Shown piece by piece: positions 1 through 10,713 of a DNA stretch of 64,000 nt. How positions within the stretch are numbered: position 1 is the first letter of the stretch; each line of letters opens with the position of its first letter. The notes below the pieces were generated by a model. The model searched no databases. It was not told where the DNA came from and was given only the letters and a program-made list of their open reading frames with translations. The stretch comes from Adineta steineri (Eukaryota; Rotifera; Eurotatoria; Adinetida; Adinetidae), in the NCBI GenBank assembly GCA_905250115.1, contig CAJNOI010000118.1, positions 107,028 to 171,027 on the forward strand, given 5' to 3'. Position numbers and translations under genes: made by a program.

Positions 1-3000
1 GAACTAATGGCACTGTTGAACAATCAATTGGTGTATTATTCGAATTTGGTCGATGTTTTTGCATAGCATCTTCCATAATAGTTTTTAATTCTGATAATAA
101 CATTAATGTTTGTACAACCTTAACATCACAATATTCAGGATCCCAATGAATATGTGCCGTACAGACAAATAACATTTGTTTATGTTCAGATGGTAAAACA
201 CCTAGAGAAAAAATAATAAAAGAATAATTTCAATTTTTCTTTTCTCTTTTACCATTGGAAAATGTATGAGAATAAATTTCTTCTTTAGTTTCAAGAAAAG
301 CAACAAGACCAATATTATCTTTAGTCATAACACGATTCATCATATCATGACAAGCTGGACCATTTGCAGCTGACATTGCTAATTGATTGAATTCAACAAG
401 ATAATCTTTGATTAAACGAAATCTTTATGAAAAAAAAAATCAGTAAATAAAAATAAAATTTTGTTCATAATATTTTACTTTGATGTTCGATAAAAAATAG
501 CACAACCATCAACAAATCGACGATCTTGTTCACACATAGTTTTGGCACGTGATTTTGGACTGAACACACCATCGTAACCAATTTTTTGTAATTCAGGTAA
601 AAAGTATAAATGAAATTGATCAGTTTCGATTTCCTAAAATAAAAATCATTATAACGTCGTCTTTAATATGTCAATATAAATCATAGGAAAAAAAAACAAA
701 AATTTTGATTTTAGTCAATACATGACAAATTTGAAATTATTCTTTCAACTATTGACTAGACTTTTAATTTTATAATAACAGAAATATGTAAAAATAGCAT
801 TTTATTAATTTTTTATTTTACTTTACTATTAATGTAGTTATAAAACAAACGCAATATAGAAGTTCAACTTCAAGGTGATTTTCAGTTATATTACTCAAAT
901 ATTTAATCAAGTAGAAAAGAAATTTTTACTTGATTACATACGTCGGGTCGTATCAACAAAAATACTTGAATAATATTCAAATTTTCATCATATGAATAAT
1001 ACTTATTTACTTATCTTTTCATTCATATATATATATACATATTTTAAAAGAGAAAAAAAAAAATCTCGATTCAAATATTCTAACCTGTAAAGCAATAATA
1101 TCAGCTGCATATGAACGTAATTCATCGAGTATTTGTTTTCGTCGATAATCCCATTTTAATGCCCATGATGGACAATAGCCATAAACATGTCTAGTTGCAT
1201 ATTTATCACAAAGTATATTGTAATTCATTACTGTAAATATCGCGGTTGGTTGTGTTGTATTTGGTGATGCTAAACGAAGCCATGATCGTGTTGGTGGTGG
1301 TTGAATAGCTAAAAAAAATAAAGGAAATTAATTTTCTGTTTCTTTAAATTTTAAAAAACAAACAAAAACACCGATCGTCATAGGGTTAGTTTTTTTTATC
1401 TAAATGCTCCTCACACTCTCTTTCAATGGGCGGCGGCATACATCGAAGATAATAAGTTGGTAAATATGGACTAGCTTCAATAATAGAATTATCATCAAAA
1501 TAAATTGATAAAGGATTATTCTCATGAAGTTTTGTAAAATGTAAATCATAATAATTGAATACTGTTGGGATTGGTGGTGGAATCCAAGGATTATTATTTG
1601 TATCAATATAATATACATCATCATTATATTCATTAAACGATGAATTCATCATTAAAAATGATGGCCATTCATTTATCGATGAACATTTACAACGACATGG
1701 ATTATAATTTGGTATTAATGTTGTTGAACATGAACATTTTATATTGTCAAGATATTCGATTGTATAATTTACATTAAGACCAGTTAAATCAACAGCAAAT
1801 TTAATTGGTGTTAATGTTTCATCATAATATCGATTATTCAAACGTGGTTTTTGTGGTCGATTTGAATGAATTTTTGAACGAGAATTTAATTTCGTTCGTT
1901 TAATTTGACAATTTTCACAGTAATTCGTAGTTGTATATCGTCGTATTGGAAAGGTATTAAGACGATTACGTTTACGATTAGATTGATTTTCTTTTTCACA
2001 ATAACATGTATTCATATCATTCGATGTATTATTATTATAATTATTTATCGATGAAAATTTTTTATTTGATAAACGATTTTGATTGAGAAAATTTGTTTGA
2101 ATTTCTGATGATGATGATAAAGATGAAAGATTACTCATACTTGATGATGGAGATGTTAAAGATGATGATGATGGAGACGATGAAGTAGATGATAATGATA
2201 TACGACGAGTTTGTGATGCATGAGAATTAGCATCATCTATTGAACATGAAAATGTTTCATCGAAATCAAATGTAAATGCTGATGAATCTGTTAATGGTGA
2301 TACATGTTGTATTGATTGAAGATCAGGATCAGTACCACTACCATAATCAGAAGTTTCAGATAACAGAAGAACTTTTGAAGAACTAGAACATATTCAAAAA
2401 AAACAATATTTATTGAATAACAAATGTTCATATGTAAAGATAAGAATATCATGCGTGCGGACCTAGATTATATCTATTAACTATGCACTCAAAAAATAGC
2501 ATAACATTAATCAAAAGAAAATAGTATTTTTTTCAAATTAGCAAATCAATTTCGAAAATACTCTTTTTGATTCTTTTTCAAGATAAAATTATTTTATAAA
2601 AATGTTTAAATTTTTTTTTTCGAATTTAATATACCTTGGTATAGTATCTTGCTTTTGTTCTGATAATAATGATTTATGACGAGTAGAAAAGAATGCTGGT
2701 GAAAGTGGATTTAATGGTGTCCTGAGTAATTTAGTATTATTATTATTATTGTTTGATAAAATTTTTTTTCCATTATCATTGATTTGTTCAACATAAAATG
2801 GAATATGAAAGACATTGGCATTTGAAAGATTTTTATTTGTAACATCGATTAATTTTGGTTGTTGTTTTTTTGTTGAATGATTTGATGATCGTGTAAATAC
2901 ATTATTATTCGTATTAATATTTCGTTTTAAATTTGAATTATTATTAGCGTGTCGTCGAGATGATGACGATGATGATGTCGGTATAGAACGATCATTAGGT

Positions 3001-6000
3001 GATGGTGTTGATGATGATGATGAAAATATATTTTTACATGAGACAGTAGCACGACGTGGTTCAGTAACTGAACACATTAGTTAAGTCTTTCTTTGGTATA
3101 TGAATAAAGGTAAAAAATAGTAAAAAAATAGATTATTGAGTAAGTATCAAAAAGATGATTTCGTCATTTTGTTTCACTAAAATAAAAAGAAAGAATAAAT
3201 TAAAGTACGACATATGTATACTTGACTTTCTTCTTTTTCTTTTACTATTACGACTTACGAAAGAAGACAAAAAGAACGATGGAACCAACTGGAACTTAAT
3301 ATGCTCAAGAGCAACAATACGAGAAAAAAAAACTCGATTTACTAGATATTTTTCTCGTTATATTCTTTTCTTTAGCTGTTATTATCAGAAATAAGTGTAA
3401 GGAAAAAAAAAAAGAAAAAAAAAGAAGAAGGTCAATTGCTTCACTCACTCACTCTCATCACTCTTGTCTCGTTGTAATGATCATGATCAGTCGTCATCAT
3501 TGTGTTCATAATAATATCGAAGAGAAACAGAATTATGAAGGTCAAGAGAGACAGTTAGAACACAAAATTCTTCTTTGATTTATTTTTATTAATAATTTTT
3601 TAATTTATTGAGCGCATTTCATTCTCACAGAAACAAAATTTTTGTTTTTATTATACGAGATCTATTGTTGTTACTTTTTTCTCTAGTTAAAAAAAAATAA
3701 ATATGTCAAGAATTATATTAAGAAGATCTCGGTTATATTTCCCATTTTTTCCTCTTTTTTCTCACCATGTTTCTCTTTATATTAAAACATCGAACATAGA
3801 AAAAGACGAATAGAAGGAAAATAATCTCTTTTTTTTCTTTTCTGTTCAACACATCGAAAGAGGAAAAAAACGTCGAGAGGAGAAAAAACCTTATATACTG
3901 GTTCACCGTCCCTGGATTGTGCTCGTTCTTTTACTCGTCTATTTTCGGTCCGATGAGGATGAGTACTAAACAAGGCTTGCACGCTCATGCATGTGTTCAG
4001 CCGATACTAATTGTATTGGCCAACTTTGAAAAAAAAAAGACAAAAACAGCTCTCTTGATGATTCAATGAGACTCAAGTATACAAGACAAATGCTAGAAAG
4101 CAAAAAATAGAAATGACAAAAGATATTCACTTGTCAAAATAATAGTCGATCATATTCAACCCTGGAAAATAAACGATGGAAGAAAAAAAAAGAAATTTAG
4201 TTAGAAAACTTAACAAATCCCATCAATTCTTATTCAGAAGCACTTATACTTATTCTTTTTTACCTTCATTAACTCACGTTTCCTTCTTTCTATTCGTCAC
4301 CCTAGTATATCTACGTATTTCTAATCATTATGATATCATTAAATAATGATAAAAAGAAGAAAAAAAGAAAGAAAAAAAAGAGAACATTGGGAGTATCGAA
4401 AAATAAATGACGAAGAAAGACAAAAAAAAAGAAACATAAACATATGAATATTGTCTGTATATTATGATCAAGGTTTTCACACGTACACCTGTAAACAACA
4501 ACAACGAATATATACATATATAAAAAAAAAACTTTCTTCAATCGCCGTTTCGAATCAGAACTCATCTTTTTTTTTTCTTCTTTCTTTTACTTTTTTACGT
4601 TTGTATGAAAATGTACATATATTACGATTGGCTATGGGCAATGGCGCGTGAAATACAATGACACATATTCATTCAGATGGTAATATGTCTCGTTTTTTAA
4701 ACACCTAGCAACATTGCCTGGTTTTTTTCTACATTTATTTTTTTTTCTCAATATGACAGAAGTGACGTAAAACAAAAAAGGTGATTTAGTATTACTTAAA
4801 AAATAAATACCGATTATAAACTAAGCAAAGGTAGTCTAGTACTACTCAAAAAATATATACCGGTTATAAACTATCTATAATCATGTGATATTGTACTTTT
4901 ACCTCTTTTTGTCATGAACAGAATGAAACTACTATTTTATGCGCAGTTAGATTTACATCAATAAACAATAACAATAGATTCAAATATTTTAGTTTGTTTT
5001 TTTAGAATAAAACATTTTTCATGAAGAAAAAAGTATCGACAACTTTATTTTAATTTTGTACTTTTTCCTTTTTTTTCGTCCTACCACCCTCTCTTTCACA
5101 TGACTGTATGTAAACAATCGAGACGCTAACAAACTTGTACTGTACACCTTGATAACGACAGTACAATTGATAGTTGTCAAAGCAAAAATTTTCATGCATA
5201 CTTACAAAAATATTAAAAAACATTGAAGAGATCGAAACGTAAATGTGTATGAGTATAATTTCTATTAGTTACAAACGGCAAATTGTTTTTTTTCTAATTA
5301 CATATTTCTTATTAATACATTCGAATAAGCAATATTTCTTAGGGAACTTCATTCATTTTGTATATAAAATAAATTTAATCGTCTTTTTTTTTCTCTCTCT
5401 CTCACTCACTCACTCTCTTTGTTCGAAACGAAAGCTTTCAGTTTGAAATAAATGTGTAAACATTGAAGCCTTTACAACGAAACAATGACCATTGAATAAG
5501 CGAATGTAAAAGAAAAATAGTAAGAGGTCAAGATATTTTTTTTTTCTTTCTTTCTTTATACAATCATCATTTGCACTATGTTCGATAATAAATATAAAAA
5601 TATAAGGGTTTTAATAAACTACTGTTACTTTACCTTTTAATTTTCATGAATAAGTACGTATGTTGAATACCATATTGATAAGTGAAAAAAAATTAATAAC
5701 ATAATTATCATGATAATAGTACCTATGCTCTGCAAATATATAAATGTGGGAACAGAACAGAGAAAAAAATAACTCCTATGACGATCGGAAAATTTTTCTT
5801 TTTGTTTTATACCGTTCAGTGATGATGAAAAATTATCAAGAAAATATGATAATAATTTTTGTAAACCATTTGATTCCGTATAAATTGAAAGAATTTCAGC
5901 TGACAATGGATTTCCCAATAATCCTATGAAAAAAAAGAATTTCATATAAAATTCATATCTTTTAATTAATGGAAAATTTTTACCTAAACTCTGTAAACGA

Positions 6001-6940
6001 AATAATTTACCGATTTCATAAGGTAAATTTCGTATAGAATTATTCGTTAAATTTAATTCACGTAATGTTATCAGTTCACCTATCAATCAAAATAATTAAA
6101 ATGACAGTAATTTATGCACGGAAAAAGCATTGCTTGCAATGTCAAAGTATAATGCATGACTGATTTATCTATTGAAATAAATAGGAAAAAACTAAAAGTG
6201 TCTAACGTAAAGTAAACAAGAACCAAAACAGTTTTAGTCATACGAATTACATGGAACATGAAAAGGACAAATCAAAAATAAGATTCTTAAATAATATTAT
6301 GTTTTCTACTAAAAGTATTTCTATCAGATGTTTGATAACCTTTTTTGTTTCTCGATAAAATGAAACCTACCGATTTCTGATGGAAGATTTCTCAATTTAT
6401 TATTTGATATATCAAGTGTGACTAGATTTGTTAAACAAGCTATTTCAGACGGTAATCGTGACAATTGATTATCATTTAAATATAAAGAAGTTAATTGTGA
6501 TAATGTCCATAATGTTGGTGATAGAGTTCTAACATTTCCAGTTATTTCAATTTCATTCCCTAGAGATTAAAATCAAATTTTGAGACAAGATAAAATGATT
6601 ATTAAAATAACTTACAATCAGATTTTTTTTTATTTGAATCATTTTTTATATCTGTTGATAATGGAAGTGACCGTTGAGAAGAATTTTGTTGTTGATCATT
6701 AGAATTTGACGATGTATTTGTTAATGATAATTGGGATTGATATGGATAGAAATGAGTTGGTTGGTGTTGTTGTGCTGACTGATAATAATAATGTTGTGGT
6801 GAATGATTACGTTGAGGATTAAATGCTGACGATTGATCAACTGATATTGAACTATGCTGTATTAAAAATAAGAAATGCAATATTTTATTTGTTTATAAAG
6901 AAAAGAAATAAATTACATAGTTTAAACTAATACCAGGCAT
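1..6940 (-). CDS. CNOT6: CCR4-NOT deadenylase catalytic subunit (CNOT6/CNOT6L, CCR4), 3' end beyond window
   Basis: Cytoplasmic poly(A) exonuclease of the CCR4-NOT complex. Exons on the minus strand: 6940-c.6925, 6856-6616, 6559-6371, 6079-5984, 5923-5813, 1308-1085, 633-479, 422-253 and 201-1. The N-terminus is Q/S-rich. Leucine-rich repeats follow ('SDWNEIEITGNVRTLSPTLW', 'NLPSEIG', 'LPYEIGKLFRLQSLG'). The EEP nuclease domain starts with 'MNYNILCDKYATRHVYGYCP', then 'ADIIALQ/EIETDQF' with the expected metal-binding Glu, 'VDGCAIFYRT', 'MNRVMTKDNIG' and 'CTAHIHWDPE'. The last His/Asp motifs of the domain lie outside the window. All junctions keep frame, including the phase-1 join of 5813 to 1308 across a 4.5 kb intron that contains another gene. 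The family assignment is very secure; choosing CNOT6 over CNOT6L is not possible from this sequence. The start ATG at 6940 follows an upstream region without an obvious coding exon, so the first exon is less certain. Confidence 0.93.
1386..3077 (-). CDS. Serine/asparagine-rich hypothetical protein nested in a CNOT6 intron
   Basis: Two-exon gene (3077-2635 and 2382-1386, joined in phase 2: AG|T = Ser) of about 480 residues; family not recognised. The N-terminal part is a Ser/Asn-rich, disordered stretch. Near residue 125 it contains 'RTPLNPLSPAFFS', which loosely resembles a PAM2 peptide (L-N-P with Phe five residues after the Pro). The middle is Asp/Ser-rich ('SETSDYGSGTDPD'). The C-terminal 200 residues are less repetitive, with clustered Cys ('NIKCSC', 'NPCRCKCSS') and a Pro/Tyr-rich end ('SPYLPTYYLRCMPPP'). 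It lies wholly inside the long CNOT6 intron and on the same strand, so it needs its own promoter or arises from processed CNOT6 pre-mRNA. Codon usage and the intact frame across 480 codons support a real gene. Function unknown. Confidence 0.65.
3155..5812. other. 5' part of the long CNOT6 intron, upstream of the nested gene; no coding gene seen
   Basis: About 2.7 kb between the start of the nested gene (3077) and CNOT6 exon 5. The short open frames here are low-complexity (poly-F/poly-K) and look spurious. It holds long A- and T-rich tracts, CT/CA-type microsatellite around 5390-5420 (CTCTCTCT then CACTCACTC), and a 50-bp tandem duplication at 4781-4880. It must contain the promoter of the nested gene if that gene is independently transcribed; no clear TATA box was singled out. 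Confidence 0.6.
4781..4880. repeat. Two diverged 50-bp tandem copies
   Basis: Copy 1 (4781-4830) and copy 2 (4831-4880) align without gaps at about four in five positions. Shared blocks include 'TAGTA.TAC', 'AAAAAATA.ATACCG' and 'TTATAAACTA'. It lies in the CNOT6 intron and is non-coding. Confidence 0.7.
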
Positions 6941-8201
6941 TTGTATTCTTGTTTACAATTCAAAAACATAAAATCTAAAAGGAAAAGAAAACTATTTATT
7001 CCAAGTTAAAAACATGTCTTATATTTTTACAACTCATATCAGATAGTAATAAATATGGAAACAGTCAGTCTTTTATCCAGGTTTCTTTTTTTAGATGTGC
7101 ATATCGAAATGGCCGGTGGGCGCTGCCCATCCGCTAGATAAAACACTAGAAATAGTATTTAATCGTAAGTGTTTAAATATTTCCTATGTAATTTAATATG
7201 ATCGCAATATAACTTCAACCAATGTATCAATTTCTCTCTACAGAAAGTTTGTCTTCACATCATAGTTATCTGTATGCTGGCTTTCTACAGCTAATACTTT
7301 TAAATGTCGTGGTGACCGGGCAAATCTATATCCAAGCTTAAATCATCTGATATAGCAAGAGATAAAATTTGATACAATCATATATTGATGACATTCTTGT
7401 GTAATGATAAAATTAAGAAACGACATGATATTTCGTTATGTATAAGTCATTTTATCTGTTTCAATATTTTAAATATTAGAATCTCATAATAGAAAAAAAT
7501 GTCCTGTAAGATCTTCAGAAGAATAGCATCATTCATCTTATCCTCTTTCTCTTAGAGAAGAGTCCAGTAAACATATATTGTCTGATTGCTTGCTTGTACG
7601 TCCGCAGGGTCAAAAAAACATCGACATCCCATTTTCTGGAAAAGACATTTCTAGAGCTATTTCGATGCTGGGACTTCGATTCTGACGTCTGTTTGGGTAT
7701 CATGATGAAGGGGACGGGTGAAGAGGGTGCATAGGTCAAAAAAACATCGAAAATCTATTTTTCACAGTTTTCAATTGTTTTTCCACTAAATGTGAAGAGG
7801 ATGTATTTCTACGAGAAAGAGCTAAGCGAGTCCTCTGACGAGCGTTACTTGTATGTATATATGATTTTTGACATACCGAAAAGAGAAAATTAAATTTCTA
7901 CAATAATATTGAATAATTGAAAACAAAAAAGAAAAATAATCTAAAATATAAAGAATTATTGTTATTTTTCAATTCTTTTTTATTATTATTATATTAAAAA
8001 GAAAGAAAAACATCATAAATCTTGTAGTATCGAATGCTTTTTTTTCTTTGATTTTGAGCAAAAATTCAAAACACACATTACAATATTTTTGTATTTTCAA
8101 AACAGAAAGCTAAAAGAAATGAATAGATAATAATAACCCCAGTGTGTGTTTGATAATGCAGCACCATTTTTTAAATAAAAAGAGAAAGAAAAATAATCAT
8201 A
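6941..8201. other. Intergenic region between the CNOT6-like LRR gene and CNOT6
   Basis: About 1.26 kb, presumably with the CNOT6 promoter and the 3' UTR of the upstream LRR gene. Part of it (about 7080-7340 and 7540-7760) is noticeably richer in G and C than the surroundings. It contains an imperfect hairpin around 7110-7135 (GGTGGGC..GCCCATCC) and a 17-bp exact direct repeat at 7608-7624 and 7734-7750. No convincing gene; the 68-codon frame at 7533-7739 has no recognisable motif. Confidence 0.6.
7608..7750. repeat. 17-bp exact direct repeat flanking a GC-richer segment
   Basis: GGTCAAAAAAACATCGA occurs at 7608-7624 and again at 7734-7750. The repeats bracket about 110 bp of base composition unlike the AT-rich neighbourhood. 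This could be a remnant of a mobile element or a chance duplication; no terminal inverted repeats were found. Confidence 0.5.
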
Positions 8202-9932
8202 TCATGTTAATTCATTATTCGAATCTGTTTCAATATTATTCCAATTTAATGACATCTAGTAGAAAATTAAAATATGTCAAATAGATTTATTAAAAGAATT
8301 TTACTTTATTATAGGAAGACATTTTTGAGTAAGAACAAATTAAATTCCATTTTTCATGTAAATAATTCATAACTTCACGTGTACCATTCGGACGAGCAAA
8401 TAAACTTAATATATAATCACCAAGTGGATTATTATTTAAACCTTTTCGAAAAAGATTTTATAAGATAAAGAAAAGAAATTTTGTTTTTTTTACTAAGTTC
8501 TTCAAGATTGAGTTTGCCTAGTTCATATGGTAAATTTTTGAGATAATTTGATTCAAGATAAAGTCTTTTCAAATGAATTAAATCTCCTAAAAAGAAAAAT
8601 ATCTCGTTTATTAATCATTTCCGCTAGAGAATTATTGTTAAACAAATCAGTTTTTCGATCAAAGTAAAGCAATTTATGTGTAAGTATGAATTTAATTATA
8701 TTATCTACATTCTTGATGATGTCTTCAGATTTCCAATAAATTTCACTCTGGTTACTAATGACACTTCACAGAAACTGAATATTCTTTCTGCAATGTAAAG
8801 AGCTAGGTATCCTTTAATCACAAAGTATGAACATAGTATTAAAACTGTATAGTACTCGTAACGGGAATCTCACCCTTCGTCTAGTTTCTTCTATGACGTT
8901 GCCGTGCAAAAAAATGAAAATATTAACAATTCCAATTTTACTATGAGTTAAATTTACAAAATAATTTTTATATTGTTATACTATCAGAAATTAGCTATTA
9001 CCTTTATACTAGACTAGAGGTAGGACAGTTCTATATTTGTTCCGTTCTTAGGAACTTTTTAATAGTTCTTTAGAAAAGAACTGAACTGAATTAACAGTTC
9101 TTTCAAAAGACCTTTTCTGTTTCAAATTTGTTTTTATTTACGAAAAAATAGTTTTCACAACAGTTCTCTAAAAAGAACTGAACTGGTAGTTCTTTTGACC
9201 AGTTCATCTGAACTTGGACCTGCAAACTGTCCTACCCCTATACTAGACTGTTAATAATATATCTAAAAATTCAAATAAAGACAATTGTCAAATCTCACAT
9301 CTTCTAGACTTTTTCTATTATATCAGGACGATCTGAATGATGTACTAAGGTTTTTTTCTGGCAATAAACTAATGTTTATGTGAAGAAACTTGTAACTTTG
9401 AGAAAAGAAATTTGTATATAGTATATATTGTTTTCTGACTAAAGGAAAAATAATGATAACAAACCAATCTGAGATGGTAATGTTTTCAGTCGATTGTTTG
9501 ATAGATCCAAATAGACAAGATTAACTAAATTATTAATTTCTAAAATATAATATATAGTTTATTGTAGTAATAGAAAGTTGAAGTCGATTTACCTGCAGGT
9601 AAATATTTTAATTCATTATTTCTCATAACTAAATACTGAGTATTTGTCTGAGAAAATAAAACCGGGCTTAATGTTCGTACATTTCCTTTGATTTCTAATC
9701 CAGCTAAACCACTTTTCACAACTATAAAAGAAAAGATAAAATCTTATTAATTAATATTATGTGTTACCATTTTTTGTTTCACGAAAACAGTTTTCAATTT
9801 CTTCTTCCTCTTCTTCATCATTTAGAATTGATTGTGATTTAAACAGTAAATTTTTATCTTCTTGATCATTATTATAATAAAATATATCATCAAAATCTTC
9901 TGGCATATAATGATTATTCGTCGATGATTGCA
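8202..9932 (-). CDS. CNOT6-like leucine-rich-repeat protein lacking the nuclease domain
   Basis: Exons 9932-9768, 9721-9593, about 9539-9467, about 8588-8504, about 8444-8305 and a short last exon of about 8255-8202. Protein of about 210 residues. An acidic N-terminus ('NDEEEEEEIENCF') is followed by 'GLEIKGNVRTLSP', then LRRs 'LVYLDLSNNRLKTLPSQIG' and 'YLKNLPYELGKL', and an LRR cap 'NNPLGDYILSLF' leading into 'NGTREVMNYLHEKW'. These are the same landmarks, in the same order and with matching intron positions, as the LRR domain of CNOT6 just downstream. The protein then stops after about 30 more residues; no EEP nuclease exon lies between it and CNOT6. It is best read as a tandem duplicate that kept only the protein-binding LRR part, which in CNOT6 contacts CNOT7/8. 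It could compete for that partner (inference). The last small exon is the weakest part of the model. Confidence 0.75.
9015..9240. mobile_element. hAT-type MITE (non-autonomous DNA transposon), 226 bp
   Basis: The left end TAGAGGTAGGACAGTT (9015-9030) and the reverse complement of the right end, TAGGGGTAGGACAGTT (9225-9240), match at 15 of 16 positions. The element is bordered by an exact 8-bp target-site duplication TACTAGAC (9007-9014 and 9241-9248). TIRs starting TAG.G with an 8-bp duplication are characteristic of hAT elements. Internally it carries repeated AGTTCTTT/AAAGAACTGAACTG motifs in both orientations. It has no coding capacity and sits inside an intron of the LRR-only gene. Confidence 0.88.
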
Positions 9933-10197
9933 TGTTTTAAACAATAACAATAATAATAATAATAATAACACACAAAAAAAATAATTTTCTTATTTGAAAT
10001 AAAAAATTAAATAATATATAATGCCATTTGAATCTTAGTTTGATGTCGTGAAATATGTGCCCGCACACACACGACTATTTAGATATATAATATCAATCTA
10101 AAAAACTCGAAAAAGTTTCGATATATTCTACAAGGAGGGAAAAAACCAAACTGAAGGTAGAAATCGTAAAATAGGAAAGAAAGTTTTATTTGTTTTC

Positions 10198-10713
10198 TTA
10201 GATTTGCCATTGACTTGCATTAATATCCAATCGTTGTGTTGATGGACGAGCAAGTCCATAATAATCGAGTACATGTGGTCGATCAGGAAAATAAGTACGA
10301 GATTTAAATACTTTTTCTCCAAACCATGTACCAACTTCCCAATCAGGTACATCTTTCATTAATTTTGTTTCTTCATCACGATTAGCACGATATTGTCGTA
10401 AAACAATACGATCTTGTTCAGCTAATAATACAGGTTCAATACAAGAACGACTTTCATCCATTTCCATTTCTAAAAAATGATATTATTCAAATGAAAAATA
10501 AATCATAGATAATTTTAATATACCATTTCGCCAATATTCACGTTTCTCTGACATATGATAGAAATATCCAAATATATTTGATGCAAACCAAAGGGATACA
10601 AATGGCCATAGAGGAATTCGACGTGAAGGTACTCGTGCCCAAGGTATTGGAGAATAACCACCTCTTGGTGGCATATCTTGTCGGTAGACGGCTACCTTAG
10701 AAAAACCCGTCAT
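10198..10713 (-). CDS. NDUFA13: NADH:ubiquinone oxidoreductase subunit A13 (GRIM-19)
   Basis: Accessory subunit of mitochondrial complex I in the inner membrane. Two exons (10713-10524, 10469-10198) joined in phase 1 give about 153 residues, close to the 144 of the human protein. Diagnostic motifs are 'RQDMPPRGGYSPI' at the N-terminus, a single hydrophobic segment 'LWPFVSLWFASNIFGYFY' that anchors it in the membrane, and 'MKDVPDWEVG' in the C-terminal half. The 46-bp intron is typical for this window. Start chosen at 10713 because it gives the family-typical short lead before QDMPP. No oddities seen. Confidence 0.95.

Noticed and set aside
7533-7739. 68-codon minus-strand ORF in the GC-richer patch
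   Set aside because: No family motif, no splice partners, overlaps the direct-repeat segment; likely chance.
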